Shown: positions 14,888 to 23,796, counted from the stretch's first letter. The stretch: 64,000 nucleotides of DNA from Spirochaetota bacterium (GCA_018262985.1 JADFDI010000002.1:1-64000), one strand, 5' to 3'. Made by a program: numbers and translations. Notes: generated from the letters alone by a model not told the origin.

Positions 14888-17536
14888 ATGAAAGCGAACG
14901 TACATTACTTCAGCCAGACCGACACGATCCGGAAGACGGTGCCGCAGGAGAAGCTCGGCATGCGCGGCCGCCAGGCCAACGAGTTCGCGGAGCTGGGTTT
15001 CCCCATCCTTCCCGGCTTCGTCATCGACACCGACGTAGCCAGCCACCTCGAGGGGATGCCGATCACGGAGACGCTCAAGCCGCTCTTCCGGAAGATCGAG
15101 GGCATAGTGGGGAAGAAGGTCGGAGACCCGAAGAATCCCTTGCTTTACAAGGTCGTGATCTCCCCGAACCTTGCCATTTCGAACTATCCCACGCTCCACA
15201 ACTTCGGGCTCACCAAGTCCACCGTCGACGGTTTCGATTCATGGGTGGGCGACAACTTCGGCGCCCACGAAGTCCTCTTCCTGGTCCGCGGCATGCTCCG
15301 CATCGAAGAGCGCCTCGCCGAGCTCGAGAAGCGCGAGAAGGAGTTGGCGAAGATCCGGGCCGCCCTCGAGAAGGCGGGAAAGGATCTCGACGCCGAAAGG
15401 CTCAAGGCCAAGGCGCCCGAGCTGATCGCCGAATACGCTCCGCTCTTCCCGAAGGGCTTCTTCGATGATCCGTGGAACCAGCTTTCCATCGCGTTGACCC
15501 GGATCTCCCGAATGCTCGAGCTGGACGACCAGGACGACCAGGACACCGCGATCCTCATCCAGCCCATGGTCTACGGCAATTACGGAAAGGACTCCGCCTC
15601 CGGCGACTTCTTCACCCGCAACGTCGTGACCGGCGAGAAGAAGGTGCAGGGCGAGTTCTACCAGGAGCGCTTCAACGAGATAGGCGCCTCGGGAAAGGAC
15701 ATCAACGCCATCGATCCGGTCCACCTCAAGGCCCTGCAGAAGATGGCCTGGACGCTCGAGGACCGCCTGCGCGAGATCCGCCAGATACGCTTCACCATCG
15801 AGAACAAGAAGCTCTGGTTGATAGAGCAGCGCCCCGTCATCGCCAAGAGCACGCAGGCCGACCTGAAGTTGCTGCTCGACCTCGAGAAGCGGGGCATCGT
15901 GGACGACGAGTTCGCCATCAAGGCCGTCCAGCCGGGGCGCCTCAACGAGATCCTCCACCCGATCGTCGACATATCCTCGGTGAAGAAGCTCACCGGCGTC
16001 TCGGGCGGCATCACCGGCGCGCCGGGCGCCGCCATCGGGCGCGCCTACTTCACGACGGAAGGCCTGCTCGAGGCGTACCGCATCGCGCAGCAGAAGGGCG
16101 AGGACAAGCGCATGATCCTCGTCATGCCCGCCACCTACGCCGAGGACGTCAAGGCCATCGAGGTCGCCACTGGCGTGCTCTCGTGCGAGGGCGGCTATTC
16201 GGCCCATGCCTCGGTGGTCGCGCGCCAGTACGGAAAGGTATCCCTGGTCAAGACCGACATGCGCATCAGGGGAAAGAAGGCCAAGATCGGCGAAATCGAG
16301 TTCGCCGAAGGCGACTACATCACCATCAACGTGCCGTACTACGGCGAACCCAAGGTCTGGCTCGGAAAGGCGTCGCTCATCGAGCCGAATCCGGAGGACT
16401 CGGGGCTGCTCGAGTTCATCGCCATCGCGAAACGCAAGTTGCGGCACTTCCACGTGCGCGCCAACGCCGACAGCCCCAGGGACGCCGCGCTCGCGCTCTC
16501 GTTCGGAGCCGAAGGCATCGGCCTGTGCCGGACCGAGCACATGTTCTTCGACGCGAAGCGCATCAACGTATTCCGCGAGATGATCCTCTCCGAGACTCGG
16601 GAGGAGCGGGTGAAGGCCCTGGCCAAGCTCAAGCCGATGCAGAAGGAAGACTTCTACGGCCTGTTCAAGACCATGGCCGGCAAGGAGGTGACGATCCGCC
16701 TGCTCGACGCGCCGCTCCACGAGTTCCTGCCGCATAACGACGCCGAGCTCGAGGCCTTCATGACGCACCTCGCGGGCGGCAAGAAGGGCGGGAAGCCATC
16801 GCTCTCGAAAGCGGAAGTCAAGGCGCGCATCGACGCGCTCGCCGAATTCAACCCGATGCTCGGCCACCGCGGCTGCCGCATCGCCGTTTCCTTCCCCGAG
16901 ATCTACGAGATGCAGGTCAGGGCCATCTTCGAGGCCGCCTACCAGCTTCAGGCCGAGAAGGTCGACGTCCGGCCGGAGGTGATGATACCCATCGTCATGA
17001 ACGCCGCCGAGCTCAGGCTCATCGTCTACGGCAAGAAGATCGAGGGAAAGACCTACCGCGGCCTGGTGGAGATCGAGGAGGAATTGCGCTCCGAGCTCAA
17101 GGCGAAGACCCTCCCGTACCGCATCGGCACCATGATCGAACTGCCCGCGGCCGCCCTCGACGCCGGGAACATAGCCCGCTACGGAGAATTCTTCAGCTTC
17201 GGCACCAACGACCTGACGCAGACGACGGCAGGCGTCTCGCGCGACGACTTCAACTCGTTCATGCCCGACTACTCGACCTACGACTTGATAGAGGGCAATC
17301 CCTTCTCGAACCTGTTGCAGCCGGTCAAGGACCTGGTGGCCATAGCGGCGCGCCGCGGCCGCATGACAAGGCCCGGTCTTGCTCTCGGGCTCTGCGGAGA
17401 GCACGGAGCCAATCCGGACAACGTGCGCTTCTGCATGGAGACCGGCCTGGACTACGTTTCGTGCTCGCCGTATTCGGTCCCGATATCGATCCTGGCCGTG
17501 GCCCAGCTCGAGCTGGAACGGCAGCAGAAGAAGTAG
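14888..17536 (+). CDS. Pyruvate phosphate dikinase-like protein with degenerate ATP-grasp domain
   Basis: An 882-residue protein colinear with pyruvate phosphate dikinase. The swivelling phosphohistidine domain keeps its histidine (His440 in GGYSAHASVVAR, normally GG.TSHAAVVAR). The C-terminal PEP/pyruvate barrel is intact: GLCRTEHMFF, IRLLDAPLHEFLP, MLGHRGCRIAVSFPEI, MIELPAAAL, FGTNDLTQTT, GLCGEHG, YVSCSPYSVPI. The N-terminal nucleotide-binding domain, compared from memory with Clostridium symbiosum PPDK, has lost most ATP contacts: LLGGKG reads LGMRG, SVRSGA reads KVVISP, DMEFTIE reads QIRFTIE and LQTR reads IEQR. It may act as a PEP-pyruvate phosphotransfer or sensing protein rather than a dikinase. 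A strong terminator follows. Confidence 0.85.
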   Translation: MKANVHYFSQTDTIRKTVPQEKLGMRGRQANEFAELGFPILPGFVIDTDVASHLEGMPITETLKPLFRKIEGIVGKKVGDPKNPLLYKVVISPNLAISNYPTLHNFGLTKSTVDGFDSWVGDNFGAHEVLFLVRGMLRIEERLAELEKREKELAKIRAALEKAGKDLDAERLKAKAPELIAEYAPLFPKGFFDDPWNQLSIALTRISRMLELDDQDDQDTAILIQPMVYGNYGKDSASGDFFTRNVVTGEKKVQGEFYQERFNEIGASGKDINAIDPVHLKALQKMAWTLEDRLREIRQIRFTIENKKLWLIEQRPVIAKSTQADLKLLLDLEKRGIVDDEFAIKAVQPGRLNEILHPIVDISSVKKLTGVSGGITGAPGAAIGRAYFTTEGLLEAYRIAQQKGEDKRMILVMPATYAEDVKAIEVATGVLSCEGGYSAHASVVARQYGKVSLVKTDMRIRGKKAKIGEIEFAEGDYITINVPYYGEPKVWLGKASLIEPNPEDSGLLEFIAIAKRKLRHFHVRANADSPRDAALALSFGAEGIGLCRTEHMFFDAKRINVFREMILSETREERVKALAKLKPMQKEDFYGLFKTMAGKEVTIRLLDAPLHEFLPHNDAELEAFMTHLAGGKKGGKPSLSKAEVKARIDALAEFNPMLGHRGCRIAVSFPEIYEMQVRAIFEAAYQLQAEKVDVRPEVMIPIVMNAAELRLIVYGKKIEGKTYRGLVEIEEELRSELKAKTLPYRIGTMIELPAAALDAGNIARYGEFFSFGTNDLTQTTAGVSRDDFNSFMPDYSTYDLIEGNPFSNLLQPVKDLVAIAARRGRMTRPGLALGLCGEHGANPDNVRFCMETGLDYVSCSPYSVPISILAVAQLELERQQKK

Positions 17537-17554
17537 CTCTACCCGACGCGAACG

Positions 17555-17585
17555 AAGGACCCCGGGGAAACCCGGGGTCCTTTTT
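17555..17585 (+). terminator. Rho-independent terminator after the PPDK-like gene
   Basis: GGACCCCGGG (17557-17566), GAAA loop, CCCGGGGTCC (17571-17580), then five T. Flanking AA/TT can extend the stem. It separates this operon from the convergent gene ending at 17678. Confidence 0.9.
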
Positions 17586-17677
17586 CTCGCGCTCGGCGAG
17601 AGCGATCAACGGCGTCGGAGGCCTCGTCGCCCCGAGCGTTCTGACAGGTACCGATGCGGTCGGAACCCGCCCTACGA

Positions 17678-18238
17678 TCACTCCGAGGAAAACTCCCAGG
17701 CCATCGCCTCGCGGATCTTCTCGGCGACGCCCTTGGCCACCTTCTTCGCGTCGGACAGGGGAACCTGCGCCTCCTTGTTGAAGGTCTTCTCGAAGAAGAG
17801 CGCGAGGGAGTCGAACATGTCCGGAAGATAATAGAAGACTATCGCGAAGTTGATGCCCGTCGGCCGCATGACGGTGAACGAGCCGTAGGACATGATCGCC
17901 TTCTTGCTGTAGTAGATGCGCGTCTGGTTCTTGCAGGTGATACTCTCGAGCTCGTTGAAACGGTGCGGTATCTGCTCCGTGCTTTTCCGGACGTAGGGCT
18001 CCTCGCCCTTCATCGGGTAGTTCTGCGGCTCGACGAGAATGTAGAGCTTCTTGCCGTCGGTCTGGAAGGTCAGGCCGTCCTCTGACGCGTAGATGGACTT
18101 GACGTTGTTGTACGATACCACCTCGTACCGGGAATAGGCGGAACTCGCCGAGAAGAACGACGAGACGAGGTAACCGTGATCCTGGGGCAGGGAGCTACGG
18201 TTATAGGCGTCGAACAGATCCATCGCTTTGACGGGCAT
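17678..18238 (-). CDS. Conserved-looking cytoplasmic protein of unknown function
   Basis: A 186-residue protein from the ATG at 18238, preceded by a good GGAGGTTGCC site. It has no signal peptide or membrane helix. It is rich in Tyr, Phe and Ser with a mixed alpha/beta look: SRYEVVSYNNVKSIYASEDG, KKLYILVEPQNYPM, RIYYSKKAIMSYGSFTVMRP, NFAIVFYYLPDMFDSLALFF, then a Lys-rich amphipathic C-terminus (SDAKKVAKGVAEKIREAMA). The sequence is more constrained and less Ala-rich than its neighbours, which suggests a conserved gene. I do not recognise a family. It has its own promoter inside the end of the upstream TPR gene. Confidence 0.75.
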   Translation of the reverse strand: MPVKAMDLFDAYNRSSLPQDHGYLVSSFFSASSAYSRYEVVSYNNVKSIYASEDGLTFQTDGKKLYILVEPQNYPMKGEEPYVRKSTEQIPHRFNELESITCKNQTRIYYSKKAIMSYGSFTVMRPTGINFAIVFYYLPDMFDSLALFFEKTFNKEAQVPLSDAKKVAKGVAEKIREAMAWEFSSE

Positions 18239-18255
18239 GGCAACCTCCACGAACG

Positions 18256-18283
18256 AGTATAACCCCGCGGGCCCTTGTATCAA
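18256..18283 (-). promoter_or_regulatory. Promoter of the 17678-18238 gene
   Basis: On the minus strand: TTGATA (18283-18278), 16-base spacer, TATACT (18261-18256). Both boxes match at 5 of 6. A short leader carries the ribosome-binding site. Confidence 0.6.
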
Positions 18284-20226
18284 GCGCCCTTCGGATTTTT
18301 CCGCCGTACCCCGCCGGCCTTGGCTTCGAGCTCGTCGGCCGCCCGAGCGTACTGCTCGGCGAACTCGCGCACGCCGCTCGCGGCGTACAGCCGCGAGAGC
18401 AGCCTGAGCGGAAGAGGATCGCGGGGGGAGAGGACCGCGGCCTCTCGGAAGGCCTCCGCGGCTTCCTCGGTCTTCCCGGTTCGCGAGAGGATCTTTCCGA
18501 GCGCTAGCAACGGACCGGCCTTGCGGACGACCGGCGCCCCCTTCCGGAGCAAGGCGACCGCGAGCTCGGTGGAACCGGCTTTGTCCAGGCACCAGGCGAG
18601 CGCCATGAGGAGTTCCGCGTCCTTGTGGTCCTCGCGGAGCAGGTCGCGGTAGAGCGGGACGGCCTCGCGGTAGCGACCCGTCTCGCGGTACGCCCTCGCG
18701 AGGAGCCGACGGCCGCTCGGTCCCGGATTCCCCCAGGCGAGCCCGCCTTCCAGCCAACGGGCGGTCTCCGCCCAGTCCTCGCGGGCGGCCAGTCGGTCGA
18801 CGTGTTCGCGCCGCAGCTTCGCGTTGTCCGGCCAGCGCCGCAGGTACTCGGCGTAGGCTTCGTCCGCGGCCGCTTCGTCGCCCATGCTCTCCGCGGAGGA
18901 AATCCGATAGAGGCGGCAGAGTTCGTCGTCGGGGCGAAGCTCGGAAACCTTGGCGAACCAGCCGGACGCGAGGTCGGGCCTTCCGTCGCGGTACAGGGCC
19001 TCGCCGAGCGCGAACATCAGGTCCGCGTCGGCCGGCCAGGCTTTCAGCAGCGCGTGCAGGCGCGGAATGAGCGAGGCGGGAGCCTCGCCCGAGCGCGACG
19101 AGCAGAGCGTCGAATAGTACGAGGCGATCGTGGCGTCCGCCCCGTCGCGGGCGGCACGGTCGGCGGCCTTGCGCGCGGCTTCGAAGTCGCCTGAATCGAA
19201 GAGGGCCGCGGCGTAGGCCAGGCGGAGCTCGCCCGCGCCGGGTTCCAGCTCCAGGGCTCGGGCGTAGTGGGCGACGGCCCTGTCGAGGCGGCCCATGGCC
19301 CGGTACGCCTCGGCGGCGACCGCCCTGACGCGGGCGTCCTTCGGTTCGGCCTTGATCCGCGAGAGCGCGGCCTCGAGCGCGCCGGCGCTGTCGCCCGATT
19401 CCAGGAGCATCAGCGAACGATACGAGGCGACCGAGGCCTCGTCCCACTGGAGGTCGGGCAGTTCCGGATGGGCGGCGCGGATGCGGTCGAGGGCCAGCAG
19501 CGCGTCGCGCGGCCGCGAGGCCGCGAAAAGCAGCTCGACCCGCCTGACGGCGATGCCCAGCTCGTCCGGAGCGGCCTCCAGGGCGGCCTCGCAATCGGCG
19601 AGCGCTTCCTCGATCCTGCCGAGCTCGCGCAGGGCGCGGGAACGGTAGAGCCGTTGCGGCGGACCGTCGAGGCCGTTCTCGATCACGAAACCGAGCATCT
19701 GGCGGGATAGCTCGGCCTCGCCGCGCGAAAGCAACCGTACCGCCCTGACAAAGAGCGCTGACAGATAGGCCCCGAAAATCCTCCGGTCATCGGGGGCGAG
19801 GGCGAGCGCCTTCTCGAGCGCTCGTACCGCCGCCCCCGCGCGATGCAGCCTGAGGACGGTGTAGCCGTAGAGCGCCCAGCCCTCCGCGCTCGAGGCGTCG
19901 AGCTTGAGCGCCCTCCTGAGGCAACGCGCCGCGCCCTGCAGGCGGCCCGCCGGCAGCATCGCCCGCCCGAGGAAGAACCAGGCGGCGGCGCTGTCGGGCC
20001 TGGACCGGGCGTAACGATCCAGGTGTTCGATGGCCGCGCCGAGGCGACCGCAGGCCTGGAGCGCCCGGCCGAGGTAGAGCCTGGCCTCCGGCGGGTCCTC
20101 CCCTTCGGCGACGACGCGTTCGAGGAGCCCGACCGCGAGGGGATAATCCCGCTTGGCGCCGGCCTCGAGCGCCTGCTTGAACGCTAGTTCCTTGTCCTGG
20201 CTCCTCGAGCGGCTCCGGCTGGGCAT
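18280..20226 (-). CDS. Large tetratricopeptide-repeat protein
   Basis: A 648-residue protein made almost entirely of TPR-type helix pairs. Clear examples are AAIEHLDRYARSRPDSAAAW, AAWFFLGRAMLPAGRLQGAA, AVAHYARALELEPGAGELRL and REAVPLYRDLLREDHKDAEL. I chose the ATG at 20226 (MPSRSRSRSQDKEL); an ATG at 20310 would overlap the divergent histidine kinase gene. No signal peptide or membrane segment follows this start, so it should be a cytoplasmic scaffold, although the basic Ser/Arg N-terminus is unusual. Around 15 repeats can be traced. TPR proteins assemble complexes; the partner is unknown. It is divergent from the kinase at 20309. Confidence 0.85.
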   Translation of the reverse strand: MPSRSRSRSQDKELAFKQALEAGAKRDYPLAVGLLERVVAEGEDPPEARLYLGRALQACGRLGAAIEHLDRYARSRPDSAAAWFFLGRAMLPAGRLQGAARCLRRALKLDASSAEGWALYGYTVLRLHRAGAAVRALEKALALAPDDRRIFGAYLSALFVRAVRLLSRGEAELSRQMLGFVIENGLDGPPQRLYRSRALRELGRIEEALADCEAALEAAPDELGIAVRRVELLFAASRPRDALLALDRIRAAHPELPDLQWDEASVASYRSLMLLESGDSAGALEAALSRIKAEPKDARVRAVAAEAYRAMGRLDRAVAHYARALELEPGAGELRLAYAAALFDSGDFEAARKAADRAARDGADATIASYYSTLCSSRSGEAPASLIPRLHALLKAWPADADLMFALGEALYRDGRPDLASGWFAKVSELRPDDELCRLYRISSAESMGDEAAADEAYAEYLRRWPDNAKLRREHVDRLAAREDWAETARWLEGGLAWGNPGPSGRRLLARAYRETGRYREAVPLYRDLLREDHKDAELLMALAWCLDKAGSTELAVALLRKGAPVVRKAGPLLALGKILSRTGKTEEAAEAFREAAVLSPRDPLPLRLLSRLYAASGVREFAEQYARAADELEAKAGGVRRKNPKGA

Positions 20227-20296
20227 GCGCCGAGCGTACCCCGGACCGCAAGCCGCGTGCAAGCGAGCGCGGCTTCCTCCGTCGCGTTCGAGCGCG

Positions 20297-20302
20297 TATA
20301 AT
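20297..20302 (+). promoter_or_regulatory. -10 box TATAAT directly before the histidine kinase start
   Basis: A perfect TATAAT ends six bases before the ATG at 20309, with no ribosome-binding site between. This predicts a leaderless transcript. The -35 region (TTCCTC at 20274-20279) is weak. Confidence 0.5.
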
Positions 20303-20308
20303 GGTTTC

Positions 20309-21631
20309 ATGCGAAATTCGCGATACAGCCCGGGGTTGCCGACCTTGGCCGCGCTCGCGGCCCTGGTGCTCTCGCTCGCGCTAGTCTGGGCCTTCGTCCT
20401 CCGGGAATCCGCCTCGCTTGGCGTCGAGCTGGAGTACGAGATCTACCGCAACGCGAGCGCGATGCTCGAGAACGCCTGGCAGGATCCCGAGTCGGCGACC
20501 GCCGATCCGGACGTCATGGGCTTCGGCATGTACGACGCCCTCGGCGAGGCGACCTTCCGGGACGGACGGGCTCCGGAACGCCTCGGCGCCGGCGACCTGC
20601 CCCAAGGCGCTTATCGTCTGAGCATCGGGGTCGATTCGGCCGTGCTCGTGCGGGCTCTCGGCGCCGAGGCCTCGCGGTCCGGCATGATGCGGCCGATGAT
20701 GGGACGCGGCAGGCTGCAGACGCCCGGTAGTCCCGGCGACCTATGGACTCCGCTCGCCGGGGCATCGAGATACGTCTGGATCGAATACGCGCTCGGCGCG
20801 TTCCGGACCGAGCGAGCCGCATTGTTCGGCGGGGCGGGGCTCCTCACCCTGGCCCTGGGCGCGGGAGCGGCGCTCGTCGCCCGTCTCGCCGCGCGGAACC
20901 GGGAGCTGGCCGCGCGGGCCGCGCGCGACCGGGAGCTCGTGCAGCTCGGCGAGGCGGCCAGGACGCTCGCCCACGAAATCAAGAATCCCCTGGGCGTGAT
21001 CCGCGTCCAGAGCGCCCTCGTCCGGAAACGCATGAAGGAGGGAACGGCCGCGGCCGCGGATGGACTCGCGATAATCGACGAGGAGACGGCGAGGTTGTCG
21101 GATCTGGCGGACCGCATCGGCGCTTTCCTGCGCGGCGACGAGGGAGCTCCCGAGACTTTCGCGATCGGTCCCTTCCTTGCGGATTTTTCCCGGCGCTACG
21201 GGGCTTCCTGCGAGCGCGCGCCCGCGCTCGCCACCCTCGAAGGGTCCGTCCGGACCGATCCGGAGCGTCTGCGAGGGATCCTCGACAACCTGGTCGCGAA
21301 CGCGCTCGACGCGGCGGAGGAGGCGGGCGCCGGACGCGTTTTCAGCCTCGAGGCGTCGTCCAGGAAGCAGCGGGTGGAGCTGCGTATCGGCGACAGGGGC
21401 AAGGGTATCCCTCCGGCCTTGAGCGAACGGGTATTCGAGCCGTTCTTCACCACGAAGGCGCGCGGTTCGGGGATAGGCCTGGCCCTGGCGAGGCGGCAGA
21501 CGGACAGCGCGGGCGGCGACCTCAGGCACGAGGCCAGGGAAGGGGGCGGCACTTGGTTCATCGTGAGCCTGCCGCGGGTCAGGGCGGAGGACGCCGAGCG
21601 GGACGCGCCTCCGGCCGGCGACGAGGACTAG
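20309..21631 (+). CDS. Orphan membrane sensor histidine kinase
   Basis: A 440-residue kinase. The first membrane helix is at about 10-34, an extracytoplasmic sensor at about 35-170, and the second helix at about 173-195. The dimerisation H-box is LAHEIKNP with phospho-acceptor His222. The catalytic domain has an N-box (DNLVANALDAAEE), G1 (IGDRGKGIP), F-box (FEPFFTT) and G2 (GSGIGLALARR). The sensor domain contains a Met-rich stretch (SGMMRPMMGRGR, about residues 123-134) that could bind a soft metal; this is speculative. No response regulator is adjacent, so the partner is elsewhere. Its stop shares the CTAG tetranucleotide with the convergent HD gene. Confidence 0.92.
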   Translation: MRNSRYSPGLPTLAALAALVLSLALVWAFVLRESASLGVELEYEIYRNASAMLENAWQDPESATADPDVMGFGMYDALGEATFRDGRAPERLGAGDLPQGAYRLSIGVDSAVLVRALGAEASRSGMMRPMMGRGRLQTPGSPGDLWTPLAGASRYVWIEYALGAFRTERAALFGGAGLLTLALGAGAALVARLAARNRELAARAARDRELVQLGEAARTLAHEIKNPLGVIRVQSALVRKRMKEGTAAAADGLAIIDEETARLSDLADRIGAFLRGDEGAPETFAIGPFLADFSRRYGASCERAPALATLEGSVRTDPERLRGILDNLVANALDAAEEAGAGRVFSLEASSRKQRVELRIGDRGKGIPPALSERVFEPFFTTKARGSGIGLALARRQTDSAGGDLRHEAREGGGTWFIVSLPRVRAEDAERDAPPAGDED

Positions 21632-22431
21632 CCGAGGTAGCGCTTCGGCTCCGCGCCGCCGACCGAGGCGACAAGCTCGATGAAGCCCTTGGCCGGGCTC
21701 GCCGCGACTTTCTGCAGGAGCACTTCCTCGACCTGGAAGAAGCCGACGCTCTCCGTCATCTCCACGGAGATGCGTATAGGCAGTCGTTCGCCCTCGCCGA
21801 TCGCCACGCGCTCCACCGAGGCCGCCGAGTACTGGTGGATGTCGCCGACCCGGGGTTCCGTGGAAAGCAGCATGGGAATGCGGGAACGCCCGCGTTCCAT
21901 GTCGCAACCGTCCGCCACCAGCACGAGGCCGGCTTCGATGGAATGGATGCGCTGGGTGGCCATGTGTCCGAGTATGCCCTCGAGAGCCATGCTCCGGATG
22001 GTCACGCGCCGGCGGGTCTCGCCGGGGTGCAAGGTCGCGAGCAAGCGGTCGATGATGGGCTGGGCGAGCAGCGCGCCCGTCTGCTCGTGGTTCTGCCGGC
22101 CTATGCTCATCCCGATGTCGTGGAGGAAGGCGGCCAGCAGGATGGCTTCCAGCGAATCCTCGCGGGTGCCGGCCTCGTCGCGCTCGAGCGAGAGGGGAAC
22201 GTCGGACTTGCTCAAGAGCCGGGCCATGGCGAGCGCGTTGAGGGCCACCTTGCGCATGTGCACGGGACCGTGGTCGTTGAAGCCGAGGCGCCGTATGGCG
22301 ACGGCGTTGGCGTAATCCTGGAGCTCGGCCACCTCCTCGTCGGCAAGCAGGCTTTCCGCGAGCGCTCGGACGGAGCCTGAGGTCGCGTCGAGCATCCTGC
22401 GGTCGAGGGAAAGTTCCTTCGGGCTTTTCAT
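21628..22431 (-). CDS. HD-domain phosphohydrolase
   Basis: A 267-residue cytoplasmic protein of the HD superfamily (metal-dependent phosphohydrolases of nucleotides or phosphodiesters). The metal-ligand histidines are in FNDHGPVHMRKVAL, the HD pair is in LAAFLHDIGMSIGRQNHEQTG, and downstream conserved residues include LVLVADGCDMERGRSRIP. The C-terminal 75 residues form a separate beta-rich tail (IRISVEMTESVGFFQVEEVL). Substrate is unknown. The ATG at 22431 has no ribosome-binding site but has a promoter -10 box six bases upstream. It ends on a CTAG shared with the stop of the histidine kinase, which may or may not be functionally linked. Confidence 0.85.
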   Translation of the reverse strand: MKSPKELSLDRRMLDATSGSVRALAESLLADEEVAELQDYANAVAIRRLGFNDHGPVHMRKVALNALAMARLLSKSDVPLSLERDEAGTREDSLEAILLAAFLHDIGMSIGRQNHEQTGALLAQPIIDRLLATLHPGETRRRVTIRSMALEGILGHMATQRIHSIEAGLVLVADGCDMERGRSRIPMLLSTEPRVGDIHQYSAASVERVAIGEGERLPIRISVEMTESVGFFQVEEVLLQKVAASPAKGFIELVASVGGAEPKRYLG

Positions 22432-22437
22432 GGGTCC

Positions 22438-22466
22438 AAGATACGCCCGCGCGCCCCTACGGGCAA
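22438..22466 (-). promoter_or_regulatory. Promoter of the HD-domain gene, leaderless type
   Basis: On the minus strand: TTGCCC (22466-22461), 17-base spacer, TATCTT (22443-22438), then six bases to the ATG at 22431. Confidence 0.5.
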
Positions 22467-22544
22467 GGAGGGAACGAGCGGCGCCGGATCCGCGCCGGGC
22501 GCGGCTTGTCTTCAGGTTGGACTGCCGGCGCGGGGTACGATGAG

Positions 22545-22573
22545 AAGAAAGCCCCGGGAACCGTTCCCGGGGC
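22545..22573 (-). terminator. Rho-independent terminator after rocD
   Basis: A 10-base stem (GCCCCGGGAA at 22551-22560 with TTCCCGGGGC at 22564-22573) with a three-base loop. On the minus strand it is followed by TTTCTTCT. Confidence 0.85.
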
Positions 22574-22596
22574 CTTCCGTCCGTACGGCCGCGCGC

Positions 22597-23796
22597 TCAG
22601 TAGCGGGCGAACACGGAGGCGATCCGCGAAAGCGCTTCGCGAAGCTCCTTCTCGGTGATGGTCAGCGGCGGGGCGAAGCGGATGATGTTGCCGTGGGTCT
22701 GTTTCGCCAGCACTCCCGCGTCGCGAAGGGCGACGCAGACGTCCCAGGCCTCGAAGCCGTCCTCGAAGACCACCGCGTTGAGCAGTCCCTTGCCGCGCAC
22801 CAGGCGCCTGGCGCGGCAGGGCATCTTTTCGACCGCGGCCCGGAACTCCCGGCCGAGGGCCTCGGCGCGCTCGTCGAGGCGTTCGTCGACGAGTACGTCG
22901 AGGGCGGCGCTGCCGATGGCGCTCGCGAGCGGGTTGCCGCCGAAGGTGGAGCCGTGCGTGCCGGGCGTGAACACGTCCATGACCGCCTTGTCGGCCACGA
23001 TGGCGCTGATGGGCATGATGCCGCCGCCGAGGGCCTTGCCGAGGCACATGATGTCGGGACGCGCCCCCTCGTGCTGCCAGGCGAAGCGCTTGCCGGTGCG
23101 GCTGAAGCCGGTCTGGATCTCGTCGGCGATGAAGAGCACCTTGTTGCGGGTGCAGATCTCGCGGACCGCGCGGAGGTAGCCCTCGGGAGGGACGACGACA
23201 CCGGCCTCGCCCTGGATGGGCTCGATGATGACGGCGACGGTATCCTTGGTGATAGCCTTCTCGATGGCGCCGGCGTCGGCGTAGGGAACCTTGACGAAGC
23301 CCGGAGTGTACGGCCCGTAGTTGACGGTCGATTCCGGGTCGTTCGACATCGAGATGACGGAGATGGTTCGGCCGTGGAAGTTCCCCTCGGCGCAAATGAT
23401 CTCCTGCTTGCCGTTCTTCACGCCCTTGACCTCGACGCCCCAGCGGCGGGCGGCCTTGAGCGCGGTCTCGACGGCCTCGGCGCCCGTGTTCATCGGGAGG
23501 GCGGCCTCGTAGCCGGTGAACTCGCAGAGCTTCCTGAGGAAATCGCCCATGCGGTCGTTGTGGAAGGCGCGCGAGGTGAGGGTGACGCGCTTCAGCTGAT
23601 CCTTGACGGCCTTGACGATGCGCGGGTGGAGGTGGCCCTGGTTGACGGCGGAGTAGGCCGACAGGAAGTCGTAGTATTCCCTGCCTTCCGGGTCGATGAC
23701 CCGCGCGCCCTTCGCTCGGGAAATGACGACGGGGAGCGGATGGTAGTTGTGGGCTCCGTAGCGTTCGTCGAGCTCGATGTATTCCTGGGTTCGCAT
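22597..23796 (-). CDS. rocD: Ornithine aminotransferase
   Basis: A 399-residue class-III PLP aminotransferase converting ornithine plus 2-oxoglutarate to glutamate semialdehyde and glutamate. The start at 23796 is fixed by AAGGAGGA just upstream. Features of RocD rather than acetylornithine transaminase: the N-terminus GAHNYHPLPVVISRAKG, YDFLSAYSAVNQGHLHP, MNTGAEAVETALKAAR and EGNFHGRTISVISMSND. The PLP lysine lies in CLGKALGGG, with IEPIQGEAG and ADEIQTGFSRTG upstream. Length fits the family (about 400). It is monocistronic, with a terminator directly downstream. Because spirochaete peptidoglycan can contain L-ornithine, it may influence the ornithine pool used by MurE at 25986. Confidence 0.92.
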   Translation of the reverse strand: MRTQEYIELDERYGAHNYHPLPVVISRAKGARVIDPEGREYYDFLSAYSAVNQGHLHPRIVKAVKDQLKRVTLTSRAFHNDRMGDFLRKLCEFTGYEAALPMNTGAEAVETALKAARRWGVEVKGVKNGKQEIICAEGNFHGRTISVISMSNDPESTVNYGPYTPGFVKVPYADAGAIEKAITKDTVAVIIEPIQGEAGVVVPPEGYLRAVREICTRNKVLFIADEIQTGFSRTGKRFAWQHEGARPDIMCLGKALGGGIMPISAIVADKAVMDVFTPGTHGSTFGGNPLASAIGSAALDVLVDERLDERAEALGREFRAAVEKMPCRARRLVRGKGLLNAVVFEDGFEAWDVCVALRDAGVLAKQTHGNIIRFAPPLTITEKELREALSRIASVFARY

